59,632 bases of DNA, from assembly GCF_900108175.1 (NCBI RefSeq), contig NZ_FNVO01000032.1, positions 1 through 59,632 of the forward strand, given 5' to 3'. Shown here one piece after another: positions 17,133 through 25,436 of the stretch. The translations under genes and the position numbers were made by a program. The DNA is from Thermomonospora echinospora (lineage in GTDB: Bacteria; Actinomycetota; Actinomycetes; Streptosporangiales; Streptosporangiaceae). The notes beneath the pieces were generated by a model that was given only the letters and a program-made list of their open reading frames with translations, ran no database searches and was not told where the DNA came from. Position 1 is the first letter of the stretch. Each line of letters opens with the position of its first letter.

Positions 17133-18686
17133 ATGCCCCACCCGCCCCCGCAACCCGCCCACCCCGTCCAGGACCCGGGCGCGTCCCCGCACCGCGCCCG
17201 GGTCCTCCGCCCGCCGTCCCCCGTCCGCGCCGGCCTGTCCCGGCTCCGTGCTCTGCGCTCGTCATCCCTCGTTCGCGCCGGGCGGCCGTCCGCGCCGGGC
17301 AGGTGGCGGGCCGTCCTCGCAGCGGTGGCCGCCATGGCGCTCCCGGCGGCGGCCGTCATGGCCCTGCCGTCCCCCGCCGGCGCGTCGCTGCCCCCGCCGC
17401 CGAGCGGCTGGAGCCTGGTGTGGGCCGACGACTTCACCGGGTCGGCCGGCGCGCTTCCCTCCTCGGACAACTGGCTGATCAGCACCGGCCACAACTACCC
17501 CGGAGGCCCGGCCAACTGGGGCACCGGCGAGATCCAGCGCTATACCGCCGATCCCGCCAACGTCAGCCTGGACGGCGGCGGCAACCTCCGGATCACCCCG
17601 CTGCGGAGTGCGTCCGGGGAGTGGACCTCGTCCCGGATCGAGACTCGCCGCACGGACTTCAAACCGGCCGACGGTCGGATCCTGCGCATCGAGGGCCGGA
17701 TCCAGATGCCCGACGTCACCGGCTCGCAGGCGCTGGGATATTGGCCCGCGTTCTGGGCCCTGGGCTCCCCCTACCGGGGCAATTACCAGAACTGGCCGGC
17801 GGTCGGCGAGTTCGACATCATGGAGAACGTCAACGGCCTCAACACGGTGTGGGGCGTGCTGCACTGCGGCGTCAATCCGGGTGGAGCCTGCAACGAGACC
17901 TCCGGAATCGGCGCCAGCCGGGCCTGCCCGGGCACCTCATGCCAGGCCGGAATGCACACCTACCGCTTTGAGTGGGACCGCAGCGTCACGCCCAACCAAC
18001 TGCGCTGGTACGTGGACGGCCAGCAGTTCCACAGCGTCAGCCAGAGTCAGCTCGACGCCACCACCTGGGCGAACATGACCGGGCACAACGGCTACTTCCT
18101 GCTGCTCAACGTGGCGATGGGCGGGGCGTTCCCCAACGGCGTCGCCGGGTTCGGCACCCCCACCGCCGGCACGGTCTCCGGACGCCCGATGCTGGTGGAC
18201 TACGTCGCCGTCTGGCAGAGCGGCGGGGGCACCACGACACCGCCGCCGACCGACCCGCCGCCCGGTTCGGGCTTCGACGCCCGCTCGACCATCCAGGCCG
18301 AGAGCCGCTCGGCGCAGTCCGGCGTCCAGTGGGAGACCACCACCGACACCGGGGGCGGCCAGAACGCCTCGCACATCGCCAACGGCGACTGGCTGCGCTT
18401 CGACGGCGTGCGGTTCGGCGGCGAGGCGGCCCGCCAGTTCAGGGCCCGCGTCGCCTCGGGCGCCGCGGCCGGAGTCAGCGGCCTGATCCGGGTGCGGCTC
18501 GACAGTCCCACCGCACCGCCGATCGGTGACTTCGCCGTCGGCAACACCGGCGGCTGGCAGAGCTGGCGGACGGTGCCCGCCAACATCACCCCCGTCACCG
18601 GAACCCACACCGTCTATCTCACCTTCGAAAGCGGCCAGCCGGCCGACTTCGTCAACCTCAACTGGTTCACCTTCTCGACCGGGTGA
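17133..18686 (+). CDS. Secreted GH16 beta-glucanase with C-terminal CBM6
   Basis: 517 residues from the ATG at 17133 (GGAAGG upstream); an in-frame ATG at 17103 is possible. An unusually long Pro/Arg-rich N-region of ~57 residues precedes the signal-peptide core (VLAAVAAMALPAAAV). The GH16 domain (~90-365) has the catalytic signature GEFDIMEN (nucleophile Glu226, acid/base Glu231), in the form seen in laminarinases (beta-1,3-glucanases). A Thr/Pro linker (TTTPPPTDPPPG, ~370-380) leads to a CBM6-like module (IQAESRS... to NLNWFTF). It would cut beta-glucan outside the cell, with products taken up by the divergent ABC system. Confidence 0.92.
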   Translation: MPHPPPQPAHPVQDPGASPHRARVLRPPSPVRAGLSRLRALRSSSLVRAGRPSAPGRWRAVLAAVAAMALPAAAVMALPSPAGASLPPPPSGWSLVWADDFTGSAGALPSSDNWLISTGHNYPGGPANWGTGEIQRYTADPANVSLDGGGNLRITPLRSASGEWTSSRIETRRTDFKPADGRILRIEGRIQMPDVTGSQALGYWPAFWALGSPYRGNYQNWPAVGEFDIMENVNGLNTVWGVLHCGVNPGGACNETSGIGASRACPGTSCQAGMHTYRFEWDRSVTPNQLRWYVDGQQFHSVSQSQLDATTWANMTGHNGYFLLLNVAMGGAFPNGVAGFGTPTAGTVSGRPMLVDYVAVWQSGGGTTTPPPTDPPPGSGFDARSTIQAESRSAQSGVQWETTTDTGGGQNASHIANGDWLRFDGVRFGGEAARQFRARVASGAAAGVSGLIRVRLDSPTAPPIGDFAVGNTGGWQSWRTVPANITPVTGTHTVYLTFESGQPADFVNLNWFTFSTG

Positions 18687-18692
18687 CGTCGC

Positions 18693-18726
18693 GGGCGGCG
18701 TCCCGGGGAACCCCGGGGCGCCGCCC
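18693..18726 (+). terminator. GC-rich terminator-like hairpin after GH16 gene
   Basis: Arms GGGCGGCG and CGCCGCCC enclose a second stem CCCGGGG/CCCCGGG, six bases after the GH16 stop. There is no U-tract, as is common in actinomycete terminators. Confidence 0.6.
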
Positions 18727-18914
18727 CTCGGCCGAACTCCGTTCCCGGCCCTCGCGGACAGTGCCCGTTCGTGATGCGCAAACGTCCGGCGCCGCCCTGC
18801 GCCGCAGGCGCCCGCACCGGCCCCGGTTCCTGCGTCTACCAGCAGGTTTATTTCAGAGACGACCGGGGAAGCGAGCGACGTTGGGGATAAGTCCGCACAG
18901 GAGGGAGAGCCGTC

Positions 18915-19355
18915 ATGGCCGCTCGTACTCCGGGGGCTCGTACCGCGGGCCTGGAGACACATCCCGACCTTCGTGAAATGCGGGCCCGCTACGATGTCGC
19001 CGCCGAGCGGACCGTCGCCCAGATCGTCAATGGGCTGATCATGTTGACTGGCCTCTATCTGGCCATCTCACCGTGGGTGGTCGGGTTCAGAGGCAGGACC
19101 GACCTGGCCGTCAACAACCTGATCACCGGGATAGCGCTGACGATCCTGGGGGCCGGTCTCGCCGCGGCCTTCGCCCGGACCCACGGCCTCACCTGGGTCG
19201 TGCCGGTCATCGGCATCTGGACCATCATCGCCCCTTGGGTGATCTACGGCAGTGCGGTCACCAGGTCGATGATCTGGAACAACGTCGTGACGGGTGTCGT
19301 GACGGTCCTCTTCGGGGCCGCGGCGATGGCCGCCATGGCACTGCGCCGGAAGTGA
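18915..19355 (+). CDS. SPW-repeat membrane protein
   Basis: 146 residues with four hydrophobic segments arranged as two copies of the SPW motif: LAISPWVVGF...NNLITGIALTILG and IIAPWVIYG...WNNVVTGVVTVLFG. Each holds the S/A-P-W turn and the N-N-x-x-T-G helix start typical of the SPW repeat family, whose function is unknown. The ATG follows AGGAGGGAGAG, a strong ribosome binding site. The N-terminal ~40 residues are cytoplasmic and charged. It stands alone on this strand. Confidence 0.88.
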   Translation: MAARTPGARTAGLETHPDLREMRARYDVAAERTVAQIVNGLIMLTGLYLAISPWVVGFRGRTDLAVNNLITGIALTILGAGLAAAFARTHGLTWVVPVIGIWTIIAPWVIYGSAVTRSMIWNNVVTGVVTVLFGAAAMAAMALRRK

Positions 19356-20091
19356 TCCGGAAAGAGTGATCCGCAAGGTGGGCCGACCGGGTGGACGCCT
19401 CCGGCCGAGATCGGACGCGCCCCCGGCCGAGGGCCCGGCGACCTGACGGCGGTGGCCCCGCCGTCATGTCGTCACCGGGCCACCGAGCCACTACCGGCCG
19501 GTCCGGCGCGCGGCCGGATGTCCCGGCCGTGGTGATTGAACGCGGTATGGCAGGGTATTGCGGTCTGGCCCTGCCTTGATCAAGGTTGCGAAGGAGACCG
19601 CTCACCGATGTGGCGTACCGTAGGCCGACCGAGTCGCGGCACGGCGAGGACGAACGGGTGATCCTCGCTCATCGGCCGCCGACCGGGACCGCCGGGTGCC
19701 GCACGCGGCCGCGCACGTCCACCGGGACCTCGCCTCCGGCCGCCCGCGCCGGCCCGCCCATGCCGACCGGCGTGTCCTAAACTCCCGGCACCACGTACCG
19801 GCGGTCGCCGGCATCGCTTCAACCGTCGAGGGGTGCCCCCTGTCCGGGCAGAGGTCCACGGCGGCTGAGCTGTGTTCGCCGGAGCCCTGTCGGTTCGTCG
19901 GGAGCCCTGCCGGCGAACGGATCCGCCTACCCGGTGTACGGTGAGCCGCCCGGAAGACATTAATGTCTTGGCAACAAGCACTTTACGGAACCAGGGCCGC
20001 CCCTTTGGGAGGCTTTTCAGACGTTCCGCGTTAAATCGGAGGAACACGCCGCAATACCGCGGACACATCCATCCAGGAGGTAACAAGCACA
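19356..20091. other. Long intergenic region, no supported gene; promoter-like AT-rich patch near its end
   Basis: Roughly 730 bases. Short ORFs on both strands look like GC shadows, with Arg/Pro/Gly-rich products and no ribosome binding sites. From ~19954 the composition turns AT-richer, with a perfect palindrome and then a leader of ~120 bases that ends in a strong Shine-Dalgarno sequence before the small ORF at 20092. Confidence 0.5.
19954..19969. promoter_or_regulatory. Perfect 16-bp palindrome, probable operator
   Basis: AAGACATTAATGTCTT is a perfect inverted repeat in otherwise very GC-rich DNA, 122 bases upstream of the small ORF at 20092. It overlaps the region where a promoter for that ORF would lie. 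No cognate regulator is visible nearby. Confidence 0.55.
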
Positions 20092-20256
20092 ATGAACGCG
20101 TCACTGGCCAACCCCCGTCGTACGAGGATCGACGCCTGGCCCAAGCCGCCGCAGGCCGAGGACCCCGCGACGCGGCGCCCCGACTGGCTCAACGGCTCCG
20201 TCCCGCACACCCCGGCCGAGCCGATCAACGGTGTGCCAGTGGCCGACCGGTCGTAG
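20092..20256 (+). CDS. Small ORF (54 residues) with strong ribosome binding site, unrecognised
   Basis: ATG at 20092 with AGGAGG centred ~14 bases upstream (spacing ~11), the strongest such site in this stretch. The product starts MNASLANPRRTRIDAWPKPP and continues with PDWLNG and PHTPAEPINGVPVADRS. It is hydrophilic, rich in Pro/Arg, and has two Trp and no Cys. It has no signal peptide or membrane segment. It could be a small regulatory protein, a RiPP-like precursor or a leader peptide; I do not recognise it. Confidence 0.5.
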   Translation: MNASLANPRRTRIDAWPKPPQAEDPATRRPDWLNGSVPHTPAEPINGVPVADRS

Positions 20257-20381
20257 TACGGCGGCCGGGCACGTCGACCAGCACGTGCTCGACTGAGCCT
20301 CTCGACTGGAACATGTGCGCGGGCGGCGGCTGGTCCAAGCCTCGCCGCCGCCCGCTCTCCTCCGAAAGGGAGGAGTCCGTG

Positions 20382-20504
20382 ATGCTCCGGACCGGCACCG
20401 TTATCCTTCCCACCCCATCGGCCGAGTTCACGTACTCGCGACCGAAGACCTCGCGCCGGCCCGCACCCGTCATTGCGGGAACCGGCCGAATCGTCACGCG
20501 GTGA
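20382..20504 (+). CDS. Small ORF (40 residues), unrecognised
   Basis: ATG at 20382 (an in-frame GTG just before it at 20379) is preceded by GGGAGGAG at 4-7 bases. The product MLRTGTVILPTPSAEFTYSR...VIAGTGRIVTR is basic and has no Cys. It lies 125 bases after the 54-codon ORF on the same strand, so the two may share the transcript starting near the palindrome at 19954. Coding is supported only by the ribosome binding site and amino-acid composition. Confidence 0.35.
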   Translation: MLRTGTVILPTPSAEFTYSRPKTSRRPAPVIAGTGRIVTR

Positions 20505-20642
20505 GGGTGGCGCCGAGTCACCGGTCCTGAGGTGAGCCGAGCAGGGTGCCGGCCCCGCCCGACGATGCGCGGCCGGATCTACGTACCGCCGGGGGCACGC
20601 CGCTGGGTGGCCGGTCCGGCCCCGGGCGTGGGGCCGGGCGGA

Positions 20643-20840
20643 TCAGCGGGTGGACGGGTTCGGGGTGTCGATCAGTTCGTCGTCCGGGTCGTGGGGGAGG
20701 AAAGAGGTCCCCAGCTTCGCCGTCCAGCCGACCGTCAGCAGTCTGCCGTAGTGGTCGGCCGGGTCCTGCGGGAGGAAGCCGATGTTGACCGGCGCCCCGT
20801 AGGCGACGGTGAGGAAGGGGGAGGGAACGTTGAGACTCAC
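20643..20840 (-). CDS. Small protein translationally coupled to the amidase, hypothetical
   Basis: 65 residues. The GTG start at 20840 overlaps the amidase stop (GTGA), an arrangement seen throughout this window's operons. The product (VPSPFLTVAYGAPVNIGF...VGWTAKLGTSFLPHDPDDELIDT) is not low-complexity, has no signal peptide and ends in an acidic tail. It is possibly a small companion of the amidase. No family is recognised. Confidence 0.6.
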   Translation of the reverse strand: MSLNVPSPFLTVAYGAPVNIGFLPQDPADHYGRLLTVGWTAKLGTSFLPHDPDDELIDTPNPSTR

Positions 20841-22786
20841 TGCAGCGCCTTCCTAATGTCCTCCTCGCCGAGGAGCGGGTCGTTGCTGGGGCCGCTCTCG
20901 GTCTCGGCCGTCATGGAGCGCTGCCTGGGCGCCGCGGAGGCCGGCGGCGGCGTGGGGTCGGCCGGGGTCGCGTTGTGATGCTCCGGATGACGCGCCTGGT
21001 AGTCGATCATCGCCTGGGTGATCTCGGCCTCGGCGAAGCGCGGCCCCCAGAACTGCGCGGACACCGGCAGGCCCTGCACCTGGCCGACCGGGAAGCTGAC
21101 CATCGGCCAGCCGAGCGCGTTCGGCACCTGGTAGTACGCGCGGTAGACCGGGAAGCCGGTCCCGCCCGACCGCAGCCCGATCACGTCCCCGAGAGACAGT
21201 ACGAGCATGAAGTCGACGTCGTGGTCGCGCAGCGCCTTGGTGTAGTTGGCGATCAGGGTCCGGCGCCGCTGCTCGCCCTCGTACCGCACGGCGGCCGGGA
21301 TGCCGCCGTAGAACCGGTCGGCGCTGGCCAGGCTGGCGCTCGACTCGCCTGGCCCCCGCCGGCCGTACTGACTGGTCAACGTGGCCACCGCCGACTCGGC
21401 CGGGATGCCGCTCTCGCAGAAGTCGGCGACCGCCTTCGCGTAGCGGACCTCGTACCGGTTGGCGTTGACCACCGCGGCGGACGGCGACACGGGCGAGCCG
21501 TCCACGGTGGCCAGCACGTCGGAGGAGGAGAAGTACGGGTTCTGCTTAGGGTCGGTCATGTCCAGGCCGGGGAACTCCTTGACCGTGGCGCCCAGCGCGC
21601 GCAACTCGCCGACGAGCCGGTTGAAGACCGCCAAATGGCCGGCGCCGTACGTGGACTGCGGGCTGACTCCGGTCTTGATGCCGGAGCCGACCCGCATCCA
21701 GTCGGTCTGCGGGATGCCGATGGTCAGGCCCCGCAGCGGCTTCGACCCGGGGCGCGGGCCGAACGGAATCTGCGGGAACGGGTTCGGCGCCGCGAGGGTC
21801 TGCGGGTCGTTGACCGCGTCCGGTCCGAGGATGGTGGCCAGGATCAGCGCGACGTCGCGCGCGCTGCGCCCCATCGGGCCGAGCACGTCGTAGGCGGGCG
21901 ACAGCGGCATGACCCCGGCGATCGACACGGTGCCGAGCGAGGGTTTGATGCCGGTGGCCCCGTTGGCCGCCGACGGCATGATGATGCTGCCGCCGGTCTC
22001 CTCCCCGAGGCAGGCCGCCGCGAGCCGGGCGACGGGTGCGACGCCCGACCCCTGGCTCGATCCGCCGGGGACGTGCGCGACGTTCCAGGCGTTGCCCGCG
22101 AAGGTCCCGGTGATGGATCCGGAGAAGGCCGAGCAGATCGTGTGGCCGAGCAGGACCACCCCGGCCGCGCGCAGCCGGGCCACCGCGGTCGCGTCCTGGA
22201 GGGCGACGTTCCCGGTGAAGGCCTGGCTCCCGTTCTTGGTTTGGAAGCCCTTGATGCCGACCGAGTCCTTGATGCCCATCGGGATGCCGCACAGCAGCGA
22301 CAGGGGAGTGCGGGAGCGGCGGTAGGCGGCGATCCGCTTGTCGGCCGCCCGCGCGGCGGCGAGCGCCGCCTCCTCATCGACGCGGACGAAGGCGTTGTAG
22401 AACCCGGTGTTGGCATAGGTCTCGAACGGGCCGTTGAGCTTGTCGATCCGGTCCAGATACGCCCGGGTCAGCTCGACGCTCGACACCTTGCCGGCCCGCA
22501 GCAGCGCCGCCAGCTCGAAGATCTCGTAGTCGACCAGCCGCGGGCGCTTCGGGATGCCCTTCAGCGCGGGCGGGCCGGCCACCCCCGCGCCCGTCCCCGT
22601 CCCCGTGCCGGACGGCTTCGGTGCCGGTGCCGCCTCCGCCGCCCTGGCGCCGAAGGTCATGGCCAGTGCCGTCCCCGCGGCCGTGGCGCCCGCACCGCCG
22701 ATCAAGGCCCGCCGGCTCAGCCCGGCCGGAACGGTGTCCCGCACGCCCGGTTCGACCTTCGTCACGGACCCGTGTTCGTCTCCCAC
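20837..22786 (-). CDS. Tat-exported amidase-signature enzyme
   Basis: 649 residues from the GTG at 22786, with GAGGTAGGT just upstream; the longer frame to 22909 lacks a start signal. A twin-arginine signal peptide (LSRRALIGGAGATAAG, ~22-37, ending near AEAAP) predicts export folded. A Gly/Thr-rich linker follows. The amidase-signature triad is present: Lys in GIPMGIKDSVG, the cis-Ser in GGSSQGSG, and the nucleophile Ser in EETGGSIIMPS. The usual GGSSGGSA is slightly altered to GGSSQGSG. Such enzymes hydrolyse amides, aryl amides or peptide amides; the substrate is unknown. The family core is ~470-500 residues, the rest being signal and linker plus a C-terminal Pro-rich tail. Confidence 0.9.
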   Translation of the reverse strand: MGDEHGSVTKVEPGVRDTVPAGLSRRALIGGAGATAAGTALAMTFGARAAEAAPAPKPSGTGTGTGAGVAGPPALKGIPKRPRLVDYEIFELAALLRAGKVSSVELTRAYLDRIDKLNGPFETYANTGFYNAFVRVDEEAALAAARAADKRIAAYRRSRTPLSLLCGIPMGIKDSVGIKGFQTKNGSQAFTGNVALQDATAVARLRAAGVVLLGHTICSAFSGSITGTFAGNAWNVAHVPGGSSQGSGVAPVARLAAACLGEETGGSIIMPSAANGATGIKPSLGTVSIAGVMPLSPAYDVLGPMGRSARDVALILATILGPDAVNDPQTLAAPNPFPQIPFGPRPGSKPLRGLTIGIPQTDWMRVGSGIKTGVSPQSTYGAGHLAVFNRLVGELRALGATVKEFPGLDMTDPKQNPYFSSSDVLATVDGSPVSPSAAVVNANRYEVRYAKAVADFCESGIPAESAVATLTSQYGRRGPGESSASLASADRFYGGIPAAVRYEGEQRRRTLIANYTKALRDHDVDFMLVLSLGDVIGLRSGGTGFPVYRAYYQVPNALGWPMVSFPVGQVQGLPVSAQFWGPRFAEAEITQAMIDYQARHPEHHNATPADPTPPPASAAPRQRSMTAETESGPSNDPLLGEEDIRKALQ

Positions 22787-23388
22787 GCACCTACCTCGTC
22801 TCTGCCAGGTGGGATGGGGCACTACCGGAAGATCCGAAATGCCCCGTATGCACGGGTGACGGTAAGGATGGGTCGTTTCCTCCGTGTTCGAAGATCGTGA
22901 CGAAGGCATTTCGGACTACCCGATATGACTACAAGTGTTGATCCGTGACAGCCCGAGGCCGCTGCGTCCGCCCCTCGCACGTCTCCCGGCGCACGCCGCA
23001 CCACCACCGCCCGCCCGCGACCGGCGGCACACGTCTGCATGGACGAACCTGCATGGCGAACCCGCCCCGCATTGCAGACCGGCCAGACGAGCCTGGACGA
23101 CCGCCAGGAGAGAAGAGGCCACGGTCACCCCACCGACGCGAACACCGGCGAAGCGGACGCGGCGGCCGGTGGTCCTGTCCCGGCACGCCTTCGCCGGTGA
23201 GCTCCACGCGGGAGCCGCCCCCGGAACATCACGGACGATCCAGCCGAAAGAAAACAAAGAATTCGGTGAGGTCGGGGAGGGTGAGACCCGGTGGGGGGAA
23301 TTTTGCCTAAATTGCTTCGCTGAATGTTTCACATGTCCAGCTGATGCCCATACCTCAATGGTGTTGAACTGAACCCAGGAGTTTGGGC
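22787..23388. other. 600-bp divergent intergenic region between amidase and miniature amtB
   Basis: No supported gene; short ORFs here are Arg/Pro/His-rich shadows. Two AT-richer patches (~22820-22940 and ~23240-23390) probably hold the divergent promoters. The second, with GAATTTTGCCTAAATTG and GAATGTTTCAC, would be the original amtB promoter. I looked for a clear GlnR box (GTnAC-n6-GAAAC) and found none. Confidence 0.45.
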
Positions 23389-23652
23389 ATGAAATATGGG
23401 CTGAATATCGGCGATTCTGCATGGGTGCTCGTCAGTTTCGCCATGATACTGCTCATGACACCGGGCCTCGCCCTGTGCTACGGCGGCTCGATCTCCCTGC
23501 TGGGCAAACAGATCGTCGCCATCCTCGCCGTCGGCCGCTACGGCTGCGTGCTCACTTACCTCATCGGCAAGGCCGTGGGCGTCCTGTTCGCCTTCCGCCC
23601 GAGCGTCCGTGAGGAGGCCGCGGGCCTCGACACCGAACTGCGCATCGGATGA
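23389..23652 (+). pseudogene. Miniature amtB: in-frame internal deletion of ammonium transporter
   Basis: 87 residues with an intact ATG (AGGAG eight bases before) and a normal stop. The N-terminus GDSAWVLVSFAMILLMTPGLALCYGG is the first membrane helix of AmtB. It runs directly into SISLLGKQIVAILAVGRYG and LTYLIGKAVGV..., then EEAAGLDTELR, which is the last membrane helix and cytoplasmic tail. Some 330-350 residues, including all pore residues, are absent. The joint falls at YGG, a sequence AmtB carries both after its first helix and before its last one. No glnB/glnD follow. A deletion remnant is most likely, though the frame is open and a small two-helix membrane protein could still be made. 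Confidence 0.8.
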
Positions 23653-23671
23653 ACTCCGTCGGCACGGGGCC

Positions 23672-24367
23672 GTGACCGGCGGCGGCACGCGGGACGGCGG
23701 CCAGACCGACGGGCCCCTGCCGCGCCTGTTCGTCGCGCTCGCCTTCACGACGGGCATGATCGACGCGGTGAGCTTCCTGGATCTCGGTCAGGTCTTCGTC
23801 GCCGCCATGACCGGGAACATCATCATCCTCGGCCTCGGCCTGGCCGGCGACGGTACGCCGCTGCCCTCCGCGCTGTCGCTCATGTCTTTCGCGGCGGGAG
23901 CGGGCGGCGGTGGCCGCGCCGTCCTGTCGTGGCCCGGGAACCGGCACCGCGGCCTGCTGCTGGCGGTGGGCATCGCGGTCCAGACGGTGCTGGTCTGCGG
24001 CGCCTCGGTGCTGGCCTCCCGGTACGGATTCGCCGAACCCTGGGCGCGGTGGCCGATCATCGTGATGCTCGCCTTCTCCCTGGGCTGGGGATACGCGATC
24101 GTGCGCGGAATGAAGGTGCTCGACCTGAACACGACGGTCGTCACGACCACGCTCACCGCGCTGTTCGCCGAGCCCGTCGTGCCCGCCAAGCAGAGCCGCA
24201 GACTCGTCTCGATCTGCGCGTTGCTGGCCGGCGCCCTGGTCTCGGGCGCACTGCGGCGGGTGCTCTTCCCGGCGGCCCCGCTGTGGACGGCCGTTCTCGT
24301 TCTCACCGGATGCACCGTGATCACGTGCGTCGCCGCCAGGCGTTCCGATGCGGAGCGCTGGCGCTGA
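23672..24367 (+). CDS. DUF1275 (YoaK-like) membrane protein
   Basis: 231 residues if the GTG at 23672 is used; other in-frame starts exist upstream and no clear ribosome binding site separates them. Six hydrophobic segments are visible. GMIDAVSFLDLGQVFVAAMTGNIIILG near the N-terminus is the DUF1275 hallmark, and GMKVLDLNTTVVTTTLTALFAE matches the second conserved block. Members are inner-membrane proteins of unknown function. It follows the amtB remnant by 19 bases. Confidence 0.82.
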   Translation: MTGGGTRDGGQTDGPLPRLFVALAFTTGMIDAVSFLDLGQVFVAAMTGNIIILGLGLAGDGTPLPSALSLMSFAAGAGGGGRAVLSWPGNRHRGLLLAVGIAVQTVLVCGASVLASRYGFAEPWARWPIIVMLAFSLGWGYAIVRGMKVLDLNTTVVTTTLTALFAEPVVPAKQSRRLVSICALLAGALVSGALRRVLFPAAPLWTAVLVLTGCTVITCVAARRSDAERWR

Positions 24368-24438
24368 GGACGCCTTCCCACGGCGGACTCCGGAGACCGA
24401 GGACGTCGTGCTCTCCACACCGCAGGGGATCTCGCGTG

Positions 24439-24791
24439 TCACCGCCTGAGCCGGTCGGGCGCAGGCACCCCCAGCAGCAGTCTGCGGACGGCGTCCCACA
24501 CCTGCCTGAAGGCGGTTTCGACCTCAGGTGACCGCTCTCCGAGGACACGGGCCCAGGCACCCCGCTCTCCCGGTAGGACACTGGCTCCGGCCCGCAGCCC
24601 GGTACGTGCGCATGGCGCTGGGCCGGCTCGCGGACTACAGCAGCCTCCTGCCACCTGCGGTGCGCGCCATCCTGCTCCCCGAGCGGCCCAAGCGGGCAGA
24701 CCTCATCGCGCCGGCCCACAGTCAAGGGGTTGCCGTCCTCTGGCCGGAGGGCACCGGCTACGGCAGTAGCGACCCCGCCATCCGGCTCTAA
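24439..24791. pseudogene. Gene debris: C-terminal fragments on both strands
   Basis: On the plus strand, 24612-24791 encodes ALGRLADYSSLLPPAVRAI, then LLPERPKRADLI and VAVLWPEGTG. This looks like the C-terminal end of restriction-endonuclease-like or NOV (no-vein) proteins, where ...LGQLLDYxRF...LLP..P...L...GI.V.W..E recurs. Nothing upstream gives the rest of that protein. On the minus strand, 24439-24530 encodes VETAFRQVWDAVRRLLLG... up to a stop, another plausible protein tail with no body. Both lie beside a tRNA gene, a common integration site, so I read them as leftovers of an excised or decayed element. Confidence 0.4.
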
Positions 24792-24897
24792 CCCCTGGCC
24801 GCCCAGGCTCGCAGGCGCCGCCAGCTTCGGCACGTATTCGGCACAGGTGGCCGTACGCCGCCGTAGACAGCCGTAGATCACCGGGCACGGCCACGAC

Positions 24898-24930
24898 AGC
24901 GCCCTACCGCGTTCCCGCAGGTAGGGCGCT
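24898..24930 (-). terminator. Terminator of tRNA-Arg gene
   Basis: Perfect 11-bp stem AGCGCCCTACC / GGTAGGGCGCT around an 11-base loop, 22 bases past the 3' end of the minus-strand tRNA. Confidence 0.75.
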
Positions 24931-24951
24931 GCTTCGTGCTGCTGGTGAGAG

Positions 24952-25024
24952 TGCCCCCGGCAGGATTCGAACCTGCGGCACACGGTTTAGGAAACCGTTG
25001 CTCTATCCCCTGAGCTACGGGGGC
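24952..25024 (-). tRNA. tRNA-Arg (anticodon CCU)
   Basis: 73 nt folding fully: acceptor GCCCCCG/CGGGGGC, D-arm GCTC...GAGC, anticodon arm ACGGT-TTCCTAA-ACCGT (anticodon CCT), and T-arm GCAGG-TTCGAAT-CCTGC, with discriminator A. CCA is not encoded. It reads AGG codons. A terminator hairpin follows. Confidence 0.96.
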
Positions 25025-25436
25025 TCGACGCTGGTCAGAGCCTAGCGGACTCGTCCGGCCGTCCGCTGCGTGCGGTGATCATTCCGCACATGGTGCACTG
25101 CGCCCGGCCGAGCGCTCCGACGGCTGTCCGTCGTCCTGGTACAGGGTACGCGGTCCACGTCGCTTCCTGCGCAGGGTTATCGGTGTGTCTGCCCTGGCCT
25201 GGATGGGCTGAAAGCAGCGTGGTGGCCTGCTGCCCGGCTCCGGCACTGCCTGGCATGACGCCTTCTGATCCGTAGCCACTGGCCACCCTCTGCTCGCGCG
25301 CTCTACCCAGCTGGACCCGTGTGCCTCTGTACGGTCAGGTGAGCCGGTGTTGCTGGTACTTCCCGGCTGTACGGCACCTGTGTACACCGCATGCGTCTGG
25401 GGGTGTGGCGGGACCGGGCACATGTGAGTTCGGTGC
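25025..25436. other. Intergenic region, nothing supported
   Basis: About 410 bases with no ORF showing a ribosome binding site or recognisable product. The base composition is less GC-biased than neighbouring genes. It separates tRNA-Arg from the histidine phosphatase gene and may include decayed mobile DNA. Confidence 0.4.

Noticed and set aside
20309-20340. Cys-containing WNMCAGGGWS peptide in the 210-codon frame at 19872-20504
   Set aside because: Lies between the two small ORFs in a frame without its own start signal; resembles a RiPP core only superficially.
20975-22900. Plus-strand 640-codon frame opposite the amidase
   Set aside because: Composition typical of GC shadow; amidase motifs define the real frame.
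24800-24900. Integrase C-terminus next to tRNA-Arg
   Set aside because: No tyrosine-recombinase motifs in any frame and no repeated tRNA end found nearby.
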